Assembly: GCA_034667225.1 (NCBI GenBank)
Contig: JAXDKG010000067.1
Location: forward strand, 95,227-159,226
Reading direction: 5' to 3'
DNA: 64,000 nucleotides
Source: DATMER01 sp034667225
Lineage (GTDB): Bacteria > Acidobacteriota > Thermoanaerobaculia > Multivoradales > UBA5704
In this document: one piece after another, positions 1 through 9,768 of the stretch
How positions within the stretch are numbered: the first letter of the stretch is position 1
How the letters are laid out: each line of letters starts with the position of its first letter
Translations under genes and position numbers: made by a program
The notes under the pieces: generated by a model
What the model saw: only the letters and a program-made list of their open reading frames with translations
Databases searched by the model: none
Told to the model about the DNA's origin: nothing

Positions 1-867
1 GACGGGACGCTCGGGGCGGAAGAAGGAGAACTCCACCGGCGCGACGAGCAGGCGCAGATAGGTGGCGAACGCCACCGGCACGGCAGGGAGGGACTGGCCG
101 ATGCCCGGAGCGCCCGGGAAGGGCACGGCCAGCCCTCCCAGGACCGCGACGCGGGCGGCGAGATAGAGGACCGTCACGCCCGCCATCACGGCGGTCGTCC
201 GCCAGAGCCGCTGCGATCTCTCGTAGAGGGCCCATAGCGCGACGAACGCCATGAGGCCGATCGACACCTCCTTGGACAGCAGCGCCAGGGCGTAGAAGAG
301 CACCGCCACGGCGGTCGGCAGCCTGGCGGAGAGGATCGCCAGTACGGCGCAGAGCACGAAGAGCGCGGCCAGGACCTCCTGCACGCCCGACACCCAGGCG
401 ACGGAGCTGACGTGCGCCGGATGGAGGGAGAAGACCAGCGACGCGAGGAGCGCGACCGGCGGCGGCAAGCCCAGCCGCAGGAAGAAACCGCACGCCAGGG
501 CGCCGATCAGGGCGGCGAGCACCACGGCCGCGGCGTGCCAGTCGCCGGGGTCGCCCTCGACCGCCTGGTAGTACAGCGTCGAGAGCGTCAGGAACACCGG
601 CCGGTAGTAGCTGCTGTTGACCGTCTCGGTGCCCTTGCGCACCGCGCCGAGGTCGGCCACGAACCCGCGCGGGATGCTGTCCAGGTCCCTCAGGGACTCG
701 CTCTTCTGGAAGAGCAGGAAGTCGTCGAGCACGAACAGGTAGCTGGTGGTCGGCCAGTACACGAAGAGCGGCACGAGCGCGGCGAGGAGCAGGACCCACC
801 GCCGGGCCGGAAGCGCCGGTCTCGGCGTCGGCTCCCGCTGCTTCGTCGGTCTGGGCTTTTTCGGCAT
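1..867 (-). CDS. Partial polytopic membrane protein, GT-C glycosyltransferase-like
   Basis: An open frame starts at the ATG complementary to 865-867 and runs off the left edge (289 codons, C-terminus missing). A short basic N-terminus is followed by a membrane segment, a loop with a DDF motif, and several more hydrophobic segments. The stretch HPAHVSSVAWVSG near residue 135 resembles the HPxHxxxVAWxSGR region of TMTC-like/GT-C membrane glycosyltransferases, which use lipid-linked sugars, and the early DD fits the acidic loop of GT-C enzymes. It lies 29 bp after fdhE on the same strand and has no obvious link to formate metabolism. The exact family and sugar are not determinable from this fragment. 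Confidence 0.6.
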   Translation of the reverse strand, partial: MPKKPRPTKQREPTPRPALPARRWVLLLAALVPLFVYWPTTSYLFVLDDFLLFQKSESLRDLDSIPRGFVADLGAVRKGTETVNSSYYRPVFLTLSTLYYQAVEGDPGDWHAAAVVLAALIGALACGFFLRLGLPPPVALLASLVFSLHPAHVSSVAWVSGVQEVLAALFVLCAVLAILSARLPTAVAVLFYALALLSKEVSIGLMAFVALWALYERSQRLWRTTAVMAGVTVLYLAARVAVLGGLAVPFPGAPGIGQSLPAVPVAFATYLRLLVAPVEFSFFRPERPV

Positions 868-896
868 GCGGCAAGAGACTAGTACATTCGAGCTGC

Positions 897-1637
897 TCAA
901 AGGCCCAGCAGGTTGGGGCTCCACTTCGTGTACCCGTTCTCGGATGCCCACAGGCTGAGGGGGATCGCCGCCAGCTCGTCCACCACCGGCACGGCCCTGC
1001 CGTCTTTCGTCAGGTCGATCGTCTTGATGTAGTGATGGCAGGCGTCGCAGGCTTCCACGCGCACGTGGCCCAGCTCCTCGGCGACGTAGACGGGCAGCTT
1101 GTTCACGTCTTCCTCGCCGCAGGCGGGACAGACGATCCGCCGGTAATCCCACTCCGTCGCGCAGAGCGAGCAGATCAAGGAGCGCTTGGCGCCGTCTCCT
1201 AATGGCCGCAGGACGCCCACCTGCGGCTTGCGGAAGCAGAGAGGGCAGAGCGCGGCCTGCGTCTCCGCCGGTCCTGCCTGGCCGGCGAGATGCTCGGCGT
1301 AGGGTTGCAGGAACGCCCAGGCGATCAGGGCCTCGGCGTCCGTGAGCTCTCTTCCGGCCCAGAATTCCTGGAGCACCGCGCTCCTCATCCCCGCGGCCGA
1401 TCGCGCGAGAGGGGGAGGAGCGATGCCTTCGATCAACGAGAGAAACGGCGAGAACCAGGGGAGGAGGATGGCGAGCTCCAGATCGCCGCGTAACGAGCCT
1501 CTGCCGGGCTTCAAGCCGGCGTAGAGCGATTTCTGGAAGCCGGCGATGCGGGCATAGAAGCTCAAGGCCTCGGCGGCAAAGGGATGCTTTGCCGCGAGCT
1601 CATCGGCCCGCTCGATCCTCCGGTCCCATTTGCTCAT
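897..1637 (-). CDS. fdhE: Formate dehydrogenase accessory protein FdhE
   Basis: FdhE family cytoplasmic protein needed for maturation of respiratory formate dehydrogenases. The C-terminal half shows the family's rubredoxin-like CxxC pairs: CPLC, CSLC, CPAC and CDAC, followed by the conserved HHYIKTID segment. The helical N-terminal half begins MSKWDRRIERAD. I place the start at 1637, because the earlier in-frame start at 1685 would lengthen the overlap with fdnI from 38 to 86 bp and adds a non-conserved leader. It is the last gene of the fdnGHI-fdhE run, which fits a role in folding or delivering the selenoprotein. FdhD, the sulfur-transfer partner, is not in the window. Confidence 0.9.
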   Translation of the reverse strand: MSKWDRRIERADELAAKHPFAAEALSFYARIAGFQKSLYAGLKPGRGSLRGDLELAILLPWFSPFLSLIEGIAPPPLARSAAGMRSAVLQEFWAGRELTDAEALIAWAFLQPYAEHLAGQAGPAETQAALCPLCFRKPQVGVLRPLGDGAKRSLICSLCATEWDYRRIVCPACGEEDVNKLPVYVAEELGHVRVEACDACHHYIKTIDLTKDGRAVPVVDELAAIPLSLWASENGYTKWSPNLLGL

Positions 1638-2223
1638 ACCAGGCGCGATGGTACCTCGCCGCCCACTTGCGCGACACATCCCCACGCAGGATCGACCCGA
1701 GGGCGCCGGGCTCGACCGCCAGGCCCATGTACACGTGGATCATGAAGAGAGCGATGGTCAGCAGCGCGGCGATGGGATGCACGATCACGGCGGCCAGACG
1801 CAGGAATGGGATCCGATCGGGGAACCAGAGGACCAGGCCCGAGAGGAAGAGCACGATCCCGCACCAGAAGAAGCCCCAGAAGAGGAGCTTCTGGCCGCTG
1901 TTGAACTTCCCCGCGGGCGGGACCTGATCGTCCTCGTTGCGGATGTAGTGCCGCAGCGAGCGCCACCACTCCCGGTCGCGATCGGTGCTGCGCATCTGCG
2001 ACGCCCAGACGCCGAACATCCAGAAGACCGCCAGCGTGAAGACCACGCCGACCCAGGGATGCAGCATGCGGGAGATCGTGGCCCCTCCGAGGACCGTGGC
2101 GATCCAGAACAGCCAGGGAGACCAGAAGGCGAAGCCGGTGAGCAGGAGGTAGACGTAGGACAGCCCGGCCATCCAATGCATCAGCCGCTCGCGAAACGTA
2201 TACCGCAGGACTCGCCCATTCAT
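1600..2223 (-). CDS. fdnI: Formate dehydrogenase-N/O type cytochrome b556 (gamma) subunit
   Basis: Integral membrane di-haem cytochrome b that takes electrons from the iron-sulfur beta subunit to the quinone pool. The 207-aa protein begins MNGRVLRYTFRERLMHW, the conserved start of the FdnI/FdoI/FdhC group, and has four hydrophobic segments. Histidines at about 16, 55, 148 and 162 are candidate haem ligands. The start overlaps the fdnH stop by 4 bp (ATGA), so the two are translationally coupled. Length matches the family. Confidence 0.92.
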   Translation of the reverse strand: MNGRVLRYTFRERLMHWMAGLSYVYLLLTGFAFWSPWLFWIATVLGGATISRMLHPWVGVVFTLAVFWMFGVWASQMRSTDRDREWWRSLRHYIRNEDDQVPPAGKFNSGQKLLFWGFFWCGIVLFLSGLVLWFPDRIPFLRLAAVIVHPIAALLTIALFMIHVYMGLAVEPGALGSILRGDVSRKWAARYHRAWYEQMGPEDRAGR

Positions 2224-3116
2224 GGCTGTCTCCCGTGCCGAGGGATCTCGTCATCCTCCTCGACGCTCTTCGGGCCGAAGCGCAGATAGTGCACGAAGAG
2301 GCCGACCAGGCCGCCGGCCATCGCGAGATTGCCGAGCCACTTGAGCGGTCCCTTCCACAGCCGCACCGTCCAGGGGACCCGCGGGTCCTTGGGCAGGCCG
2401 CCGTAGGCTTCCGGGTTGGTGACGTCGTGGAGGACGTAGATCACATGGGTGCCGCCCACGCCGGCCGGATCGTAGACCCCGGCATTGGCGAAACCCGAAT
2501 GCTCGCGGAGCTGCTGCGCGCGGGTCTCGGCCTTCACCTTCATCTCGTCCTTGGTGCCGAATTCCAGGCAGCCGGTGGGGCACGCCTTGATGCAGGCAGG
2601 CTCGAGGCCCTCGTTGACGCGGTCCGAGCAGAGCGTGCACTTGAAAACCTTTTGCGAGGCCGGGCTGAACTTCGGGATGTTGAAGGGGCAGCCGGCCAAG
2701 CAGTACCCGCAGCCGATGCACTGGTCCTGCTGGAAGTCGACGATGCCGTTGGCGTATTGAACGATCGCGCCCTCGGCCGGACATGCGATCAGGCAGCCCG
2801 GCTCCTCGCAGTGCATGCACTGGTCCTTGCGCATCAGCAGCATCAGGCTGCCGCCCTCGGGCTCGTATTCGTTGAACTTGATCAGGTTCCAGAAGTTCCA
2901 GGAGGTCTCGGGCTGGGTCTGGTAGCTGTTCTGGAAGGTGGTATCGCTGAACGAGAGCCCGTTCCATTCCAGGCAGGCGACCTCGCAGGCCTTGCAGCCG
3001 ATGCAGGTCGTGGTATCGATCAGCTTGGCGACCCCCAAGCCCCGCTTCAAGCCCTCCCCGGGAACGGGCCCCGCATGGCCCGAGATCCGGACGATGTCGA
3101 GATTGGCCTGGCTCAT
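2220..3116 (-). CDS. fdnH: Formate dehydrogenase-N/O type iron-sulfur (beta) subunit
   Basis: Beta subunit that carries electrons from the molybdopterin/Sec subunit to the cytochrome b. Four cysteine clusters for [4Fe-4S] centres are visible: CIGCKACEVAC, CMHCEEPGCLIAC, CIGCGYCLAGC and CTLC with a later CIKAC. A single C-terminal hydrophobic helix (WLGNLAMAGGLVGLFVHYL) anchors it, as in E. coli FdnH. The 298-aa length is normal for the family. It starts 10 bp after fdnG and overlaps fdnI by 4 bp. Confidence 0.95.
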   Translation of the reverse strand: MSQANLDIVRISGHAGPVPGEGLKRGLGVAKLIDTTTCIGCKACEVACLEWNGLSFSDTTFQNSYQTQPETSWNFWNLIKFNEYEPEGGSLMLLMRKDQCMHCEEPGCLIACPAEGAIVQYANGIVDFQQDQCIGCGYCLAGCPFNIPKFSPASQKVFKCTLCSDRVNEGLEPACIKACPTGCLEFGTKDEMKVKAETRAQQLREHSGFANAGVYDPAGVGGTHVIYVLHDVTNPEAYGGLPKDPRVPWTVRLWKGPLKWLGNLAMAGGLVGLFVHYLRFGPKSVEEDDEIPRHGRQP

Positions 3117-3126
3117 CGTCGTGTCC

Positions 3127-6100
3127 TCATGCCTTCGCGATCTTCACAAGGAAGCCCTTGAACTCGGGCGTGTAGGCGTTGGGATCGAAGACGGTCGGCG
3201 ACAGCCGGTTGACCAGCGTCCGCTCGTTCCTGCCTTCGTCCTCGGCGATGCCGCGGTAGCCCTGGTGGATCGGAATGCCGATCTGATAGATCTTCCTGCC
3301 ATCGATCCGCATGGGCTTGATGCGGCGCGTGACGAAGGCCTTGGCAACGTAATCGCTGCGCGCGCTCGTCACCCGCACCCGCTCGCCGCCCTGGACCCCC
3401 AGCGCCTCGGCCAGCTCGACCGGGATCTCGACGAACGGCTCGGGGATGAGCTGCACGTTCACCGGATTGTTCTTGGTCCAGTAGTGGTAATGCTCGGTGA
3501 GCCGGTAGGTGGTGCAGACCACGTCGAACTCCCCGCCCGTGGCCGCGTACCGGTCCGCCGCCGAGGTGAGCTTCTTGACCACCGGGTTGTTCGACTGCTG
3601 CGGATGGAAAGGATTCTTCACCGGGCTCTCGATCGGTTCGTAGTGCTCCGGAAAGGGTCCGTCCGCGAACAGGGCCAGCGGCGCGAAGATGCGGCCCACC
3701 CCTTCCGCGTTCATGATGAACGGCCCCAGATGCTCCTCCGGATGCGAGTCCGTCTTGAAGTCGGGAACGTCGTTGCCCAGCCACTTCTGCGCGGCCTCGC
3801 TCCACCAGACCTGCCGCCGCTCCGGGTCCCACGGCCGGCCGGCGAGATCGCACGAGGCGCGGTTGTACAGGACGCGGCGGTTGGCCGGCCAGGACCACGC
3901 CCAGCCCGGATAGATGCCGAGGCCCGACGGATCGTCCGTGCCCCGGCGCGCGAGCTGCGGGCCGGCCTCGGTCCAGCAGCCGCTGTAGATCCAGTTGCCG
4001 CACGACGTGGTGCCATCGTCCTTGAGCCAGGCGAACCCGGGAAGCTGCTGGCCCGCCTTGATCTGCTGCCCGGTCTTCGGGTCCTCGAGATCGGCCAGGG
4101 CCTTGCCGTTGAACTCCTTGGCCACCTCCGCGAGCGACGGATGCTGCGGATCGGTGTAGGGCCAGGTGAGGCTCAGGATGGGACCGGGGAGCTTCCCGCC
4201 CTCGGCCCGGTACAGCTCGCGCACCCGGAGGAAGATCTGCGCGAGGATGTCCTGGTCCAGGCGCGCCTCTCCCGGCGGGGGCAGCGCCGCGGTTTTCCAT
4301 TGCAGCCAGCGGGAGGAGTTCGTCATCGAGCCGTCCTTCTCGGCGAACCCCGCGCAGGGCAGGCGGTAGACGGTCGTGCCGATCTTCCGCATCTCCTCCT
4401 GATCGATGCCCGGTGACATCCAGAACTCGCTGGTCTCGTCCGGGTAGATCTCGCCGACGACCAGCCAGTCGGCTTTCTTGAGCGCCGCGATGTTCTTCTG
4501 CGAGTCGGGACCGATGGCCACGCCGTTCATGCCGAAGGCGAACATGCCCTTGACGCTGCCCTTGTACATGTCGTCCCAGATGTGGGTCCAGGAATAGTTG
4601 CGATCCACTTTGGGAAGGAAATCGAAAGCCCAGTCGTTGCCCTGGTTCGCCGCGTCGCCGTACATGGCCTTCAGGAAGGAGACGGCGAAGGCGGGCGTGT
4701 GCGACCAGTAGTTGTACGAATCCCATTCCGGCGGCTTCGAAGAGGTCGGCGTGATGCGCTTGGCATAGGCCGCGAAATCCTTGTCCTCGGGCGTCGGCAC
4801 CTTCAGATAACCGGGCAGGTTGTCGAAGATGCCGGCCATGTCGGTGGCGCCCTGGATGTTGGAATGCCCGCGCAGGGCATTGACGCCGCCGCCGGCCCGG
4901 CCGACGTTGCCCAGCAGGAGCTGCAGGATCGCCGCGGTGCGGATGATCTGCGAGCCGAAGGTGTGCTGCGTCCAGCCCACCGCGTAGATGATCGTCGCGG
5001 CCTTCTTCATGTCGCCGTCCTTGCGGACGGACGTGAACAGGTCGGCGGCCTTCAGGAACTGGTCCCTGGGAATGCCGGTGACGCGCTCCACCATCTCCGG
5101 CGTGTAGCGGGAGTACTGCTTCCTGAGCAGTTGGAAGACGCAGCGGGGATGTTGCAGCGAGAGATCGTAGGCCACGTCGGAAGGCAGCTTGGCGGCCGGG
5201 TTCGGGTACGTGGCATCCGTGGGTTGCTTTTCTGGCGCGGAGCTGCCGCCTTCATAGTTCCAACTGGAGTTGTCATACTCCTGCGTGGCCGCATCGAAGC
5301 CGGAGAACAACCCGTCCTCCGGCAGCTTGAAACCCTCCTTGATGAGGAACGCGGCGTTGGTGTAGTGGAGGAGGTACTCCCGGGCCAGGCGGCCGTTCTC
5401 GATGGCGTAGTGGATCAGGCCGCCGAGGAAGGCGATGTCGGCGCCCGCGCGGATCTGCAGGAAGAGATCGGCGGTGGCCGCCGTGCGCGTGAAGCGCGGG
5501 TCCACCACGATCATCTTGGCATTGCGGACCCGCTTGGCCTCGATCGCCCACTTGAAGCCGCAGGGGTGGTTCTCCGCGGGATTGCCACCCATGATCAGCA
5601 TCATGTCGGTGTTCTTGATGTCCGTGTAGCCATTGGTCATGGCCCCGCGCCCGAATGAAGGTCCCAAACTTGAGACCGTGGGGCCGTGTCAGACCCGGGC
5701 CTGGTTCTCGAGATAGCAGACCCCCAGGCTGCGCATGGCCTTGACGACCAGGAAGTTGAATTCGTTGGTGTCCGTGCAGCCGCCCGTGAAGGCGATGCCT
5801 TCGCAGCGGTTGACCGTGCGCCCCTGGGCGTCCCTCTCCACGAACGATTCGTCGCGGGTCTTCTTCACCCGGCGGGCGATCTCGTCGAGGGCGGTATCCC
5901 AGGCGATGTCCTCCCAGTGATCGGAGCCGGGCCGGCGGACCTGCGGCTTGACCAGGCGCCGTGGGTTCACGATGTCCTGCTCGAGAGAGGCCCCCTTGGG
6001 ACACAGCGTCCCGCGGTTGATCGGATGGTCGGGGTCGCCCTCGACGTGGACGATCTGCGGGGTGACGTTCTTGGATCTGTCGCCCAGCGTGTAGAGGATC

Positions 6101-6270
6101 ACGCCGCAGCTCACCGAGCAGTAAGGGCAGGTCGAGCGCGTCTCGGTGGCGCGCGCGATCTTGAGCGCGCGGAGCTGCGCGTGGGCGGGAGCCAGGTCGA
6201 AGCCGAACACCGTGGCAGCCAGGCCCCCGATGGTGCCGGCTTTCAGGAAGTCTCTGCGGGTCGGGTTCAT
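3127..6270 (-). CDS. fdnG: Selenocysteine formate dehydrogenase-N/O alpha subunit, UGA at codon 194
   Basis: Respiratory formate dehydrogenase catalytic subunit (formate to CO2), molybdopterin and one [4Fe-4S]; 1047 aa counting Sec. The frame is interrupted once, by TGA at 5691-5689, in the context ARV-U-HGPTV. This is where FdnG/FdoG proteins carry Sec, and the frame continues as SFGRGAMTN. The N-terminus has a twin-arginine signal (TRRDFLK) and a hydrophobic stretch ending AHA, so export by Tat is expected. Cys48, 51, 55 and 90 are the Fe-S ligands. The bis-MGD binding regions (VVDPRFTRTA, GTPase-like NALRGHSNIQGATD) are intact. A GAGGAGG ribosome site lies about 8 nt upstream of the ATG. 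Automated callers will split this gene at the UGA into pieces ending 5689 and starting 5667. Confidence 0.96.
5660..5691 (-). promoter_or_regulatory. Bacterial SECIS element after the Sec UGA of fdnG
   Basis: On the minus strand the UGA (5691-5689) is followed by 11 nt, then GGTCTC (5677-5672), a six-base loop AAGTTT, and GGGACC (5665-5660). The six pairs include one U-G. The 11-nt distance from UGA to stem and a small apical loop containing GU match the minimal SelB-binding SECIS known from E. coli fdhF/fdnG. The hairpin lies inside coding sequence. Confidence 0.85.
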
Positions 6271-6372
6271 CGGTCACCCTCCTCGACATTGACGTACGGC
6301 TCCAGAAAATGCTGCAAGGGAGATGCCGGAGAACTGGTGAGGGGATCAGTCCGCGGCCGTCGTTCTCCGGGT

Positions 6373-8769
6373 ATGGCATACAAAACCTTGGCGGCGGCGT
6401 GTCTCCTCCTGATCCTGTCGGCAGGGTGCGCAGGCCCGGCGGCTCCCACCGAAACGACTGGGGCCGACGCGGTGGGAAGCCTCTTCGAGGCAGTGCAACC
6501 CACCAACCGGAACGCGCCTCCGGAGATCGAGGCGCTCCTGTCCGGCCGGCGGGCGACGGCGCAGGACGACCCGAGCTGGCCCACGGTCACCTATCTCCGG
6601 GGCGAGGTGGAGCGGCAGCGCGGGAACGTCGAGCCGGCGCGGGCCGCCTTCCGGGAGCTCGCGTCCTGGGCCGCCTCGGATCCCTACGGCGACACCTGGG
6701 GAGGCAGCGGCCTCGCCATCGTCGGGCTCTGGCGCTGGCTGCAGATCCTGGACGAGCGCGGTCCCGCCTCGGCCGGCGAAGTCGATCTCGCTCTCGAGCT
6801 GGCGGAACAGCTCCGGGAGACGCGCCTGGCCTCGGGAATGCTGCAGAGCGGCCTGCTTCCCGGCTTGCCGCTCGTGGCCGAAGACCTGGCTCACCGCTTG
6901 ATGCACGTGGCCTGGAAACACCAGCGCCAGGAGCTCGCGTTCGACCTCTACCTCGACTTCCTGGCCATCGACTCCCGGGGTGAGATAGACGACGTGGACC
7001 GCCAGGTCCAGGCGCAGCTCCTGGAAAAGGGCCTGGCCACGCGCGACCGGCTGGACTTCTTCCGCGCCCGGCGGCAGCTCGCGCTGGTCAAGACCGAAGC
7101 GCAGAAGGACGAGGCGGCCCGCACCCTGAAGAAGCTGTGGGACGATCGGCAGGCGCCCGTCGACGTCCGCACGGAGGCCGGGTACGAGTGGGCCAACTAC
7201 CAGCGCCAGAAGCGAGGGACTCCGGAGCTGGTCGAGGTGCTGAGCGAAGTGATCGCCCTGGCCGGCAGTGGGCCGGTCGCGGTCAAAGCCCTGTACCGCC
7301 GGGGAATCATTCAGGGCGGCGAGGCCCTGATCGCCGACATGGCCGATCTCCGGCGGCGCTTTCCCAAGAGCCCGATGGAGGACGAGGCGCTCTATCAACT
7401 GGCCACCGCATACCTCTTCCGGCCAGACCTGGACAAGGCTCTTGCCTACTACGGGGAGCTGCGCGACTACCAGGGCCTCAATGACTATCAGGATTCGGCC
7501 TGGTACCTGCCGGCGCTGGGCTTGGTGGGCCGCAACCGCGACGGAGATCTGGAGGCCGCCGACCGGCTGCTGGCGGACTACCTGATCCGCCATTCCGACG
7601 GCGTCTACCGCGTGCGGTCGCTCTTCTGGCGCGGGCGCATTGCCGAGCGGAAAAACGATGCGGAACGGGCGAAAGGCTTCTTCCGGCAGGTGATCGGCGA
7701 GACGCCGTACGGCTACTACGGGCTGCGCGCGCGCCTCCACCTGGATGAGGGGATCAAGGCCATCAGCCAGGATCTGCCCGCGGCCGATTCCCAAACCCGG
7801 GCAGCCCTCGGACAGGCCTATCGCAACAGCCGGGTGGACACCGAGCTCACCGCTGTCTCGCCTTATCACCGGCGCCTGGAGGCCGCCGCGAGCCCGGGAT
7901 TCTACGAGCGCCTCCTCGCGGCGGAATTCGACACCCAGAAAGCCCTCGGCAAACGCTTGGACGACATTCCTCTCGACGTGCTCGATGCGCGCGGTCTGAT
8001 ACCGGCTGCCACGCAGCTGCTGGCCCTCCGGCAGGACGCGCTGGCCGCCAGGGACTTCGATGTAACGGCCGACAACTGGCTGCGACTGGCGGGTTTGCTC
8101 GGAACCAAGCTCCAGGACTGGCCGGCCGCCGGTGAAATCACCATCGTGAGCGCCGCGGCGCCGCGCGAGCGTCTCACCGCATTGCAAGCTGATGCGCGCT
8201 ACCTTGTCACCGTCTATCCGCATCCGGCGCAACTGCCCAGGCTCGAGCTGCAAGCGTCGCTGGCGCGCGCGGCATGGCCGATGGGCGGCTCCAAGCCCCG
8301 GTCGCAGAGCGTCATGTATGCCTTGATCCATCAGGAGAGCCGCTTCTATGCAGGCGCGATCTCTCCGGTCGGCGCGGTGGGGCTGCTCCAACTGATGCCC
8401 GCGACCTTCGCCAAGCTCGACGAGCAATCACAGTTGCTGCAGGCGAGCGGCGCGGCCTCGGACGTCGAGTACCTACTCGATCCGCAGAACAACATCGCGA
8501 CGGCAGCCGGCTGGTGGAAGACCGAGCTCGGCAAGGACGAGCTGCCGGTCGCGGTGATGAAGCACAACGCCGGGATCAGGAACGTGTCGAAGTGGGCCGC
8601 CTATTGGGCGCAGATCGGTTGCGAGGACGACCTCGAATACCGCGTCGAGACCGTCCGGTTCCGCGAGACCGGCAATTTCCTCCGTGGGGTCCTCCTCGAC
8701 ACCGCGATCACCGAAGCCGCGGGGTTCTTCGACGAACCCCACCAGTACGCCGAGGGAGGCAGACCATGA
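6373..8769 (+). CDS. Lipoprotein soluble lytic transglycosylase (Slt70-like)
   Basis: Predicted periplasmic murein lytic transglycosylase, 798 aa. The start at 6373 gives a lipoprotein signal (LLILSAGC, lipid Cys19); upstream in-frame codons lack one. Residues about 60-560 are helical superhelix (TPR/Slt-U-like), and the C-terminal SLT domain starts near residue 640. It has the catalytic Glu655 in HQESRF, GLLQLMP, and the MKHNAGIRNV and VRFRETGNF motifs of GH23 family 1. It is divergent from fdnG across 102 bp, in which I see no convincing promoter. It overlaps the next gene by 4 bp (ATGA). Confidence 0.9.
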   Translation: MAYKTLAAACLLLILSAGCAGPAAPTETTGADAVGSLFEAVQPTNRNAPPEIEALLSGRRATAQDDPSWPTVTYLRGEVERQRGNVEPARAAFRELASWAASDPYGDTWGGSGLAIVGLWRWLQILDERGPASAGEVDLALELAEQLRETRLASGMLQSGLLPGLPLVAEDLAHRLMHVAWKHQRQELAFDLYLDFLAIDSRGEIDDVDRQVQAQLLEKGLATRDRLDFFRARRQLALVKTEAQKDEAARTLKKLWDDRQAPVDVRTEAGYEWANYQRQKRGTPELVEVLSEVIALAGSGPVAVKALYRRGIIQGGEALIADMADLRRRFPKSPMEDEALYQLATAYLFRPDLDKALAYYGELRDYQGLNDYQDSAWYLPALGLVGRNRDGDLEAADRLLADYLIRHSDGVYRVRSLFWRGRIAERKNDAERAKGFFRQVIGETPYGYYGLRARLHLDEGIKAISQDLPAADSQTRAALGQAYRNSRVDTELTAVSPYHRRLEAAASPGFYERLLAAEFDTQKALGKRLDDIPLDVLDARGLIPAATQLLALRQDALAARDFDVTADNWLRLAGLLGTKLQDWPAAGEITIVSAAAPRERLTALQADARYLVTVYPHPAQLPRLELQASLARAAWPMGGSKPRSQSVMYALIHQESRFYAGAISPVGAVGLLQLMPATFAKLDEQSQLLQASGAASDVEYLLDPQNNIATAAGWWKTELGKDELPVAVMKHNAGIRNVSKWAAYWAQIGCEDDLEYRVETVRFRETGNFLRGVLLDTAITEAAGFFDEPHQYAEGGRP

Positions 8770-9365
8770 CCGAAGACCCGAAGCCCTCGTTCAGCATCCT
8801 GGACCGGATCAACAACAACCTCGGCAAGATCGTCACCGTGGCTGTCACCATCGCCGCTCTGGGCGTGGCGATGACTCAAGCCAAGGACGCGTGGACGAGC
8901 CTGTTCGGACCGAAGAGCAAGGTAGAGACAGTCATCGAGCCTACTACCGATTTGAAGAACTGCCTCGAGGCCAAGCTCAGCCATCCGGATGTCGTACCCC
9001 TGAGTCAATGGGACTCGATGGAGATGCGCCTGACCGGGCAGAACGACTGCAAGGCCAAGCTTGCCGTCTACCTGGAGTTCAAAGGGAGTCGAATCCTGCT
9101 CGAGCCTCCGTTCGGGGAACCAGAGGACCGTCGGGAGGATCGCTGGGAGGATGGGAAGCTCGGGATCGGAGCCGTCGACTGGCAGGTGAGTCCTCCCCAC
9201 CTGGTCCGCCTCAGGGACTCCTTGGGCGACAGGGTCAGGGTCAACCTCAATTGGATCGTCGTCGAGGCCGATACCAAGAGGAAGATCGACGCCGACACAG
9301 TGAGGTTCTGGCTCGAGGACGACCAGCCCGTAGCCGCGAGCGTCGCGAGCACGGCACCACTCTGA
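8766..9365 (+). CDS. Hypothetical single-pass membrane protein
   Basis: 199-aa protein of unknown function, translationally coupled to the lytic transglycosylase. A short charged N-terminus is followed by one membrane helix (KIVTVAVTIAALGVAM, residues ~21-37). The soluble remainder is rich in charged and beta-type residues, with two cysteines (in KNCLEAK and NDCKAK) that could pair if exported. No recognised motif. The context suggests an envelope role, but nothing specific can be claimed. Confidence 0.75.
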   Translation: MTEDPKPSFSILDRINNNLGKIVTVAVTIAALGVAMTQAKDAWTSLFGPKSKVETVIEPTTDLKNCLEAKLSHPDVVPLSQWDSMEMRLTGQNDCKAKLAVYLEFKGSRILLEPPFGEPEDRREDRWEDGKLGIGAVDWQVSPPHLVRLRDSLGDRVRVNLNWIVVEADTKRKIDADTVRFWLEDDQPVAASVASTAPL

Positions 9366-9399
9366 GGAGGTCGGCTGGCCGGCTGTGTACAATTGAACC

Positions 9400-9768
9400 A
9401 TGAGCCCTATCCTGCCCGCTCTCCTCACCCTGTGTCTCGCCCTGCCCGCGCAGGGAGCCGAGGCTCCTCCCCGGTCGGTCAACCTCGAAGGCCACGGTGT
9501 CGTCGAGCGCGGACAGGGGCCGGCAGGCCAGGGACGGTGGACCGGCTTCCCGATCACCGTCAGCCTGCACAAAGCGCCGCTCCAGGACGTCGTCCGGACA
9601 TTTGCCAAGCTCGCGGGCTTCAATCTCATCCTCGACCCGAGGGTGCAGGGCTCCGTGACGGTCGAGCTCAAGGACGTACCCTGGGACCAGGCGCTCTACA
9701 TGATCCTCAAGACCCACGGCATGGGCGCCGAGATCGACGGCCGCCTGTGGGCGGTCGCGCCGCGCTGA
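9400..9768 (+). CDS. Stand-alone secretin/TonB N-terminal (STN) domain protein
   Basis: 122-aa exported protein. A signal peptide (LPALLTLCLALPAQGAEA) is followed by one STN/secretin-N0-like domain at about 52-118: ITVSLHKAPLQDVVRTFAKL, then FNLILDP and VTVELKDVPWDQAL. In PilQ/GspD secretins this fold precedes the N1 and secretin domains, which are absent here; the gene ends soon after the domain. It could be a periplasmic adaptor or a remnant of a larger secretin, though an intact signal peptide and clean stop favour a functional small protein. A TACAAT hexamer lies at 9388-9393, very close to the ATG. The 21-nt repeat array begins directly at its stop codon. Confidence 0.75.
   Translation: MSPILPALLTLCLALPAQGAEAPPRSVNLEGHGVVERGQGPAGQGRWTGFPITVSLHKAPLQDVVRTFAKLAGFNLILDPRVQGSVTVELKDVPWDQALYMILKTHGMGAEIDGRLWAVAPR

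Noticed and set aside
3113..4726. 537-codon minus-strand open frame overlapping fdnG
   Set aside because: It is a shifted-frame shadow of the fdnG coding sequence with Arg/Gly-rich low-complexity content.
5689..5691. Nonsense mutation making fdnG a pseudogene
   Set aside because: The TGA is at the known Sec position and a correctly spaced SECIS follows; both sides are fully conserved.
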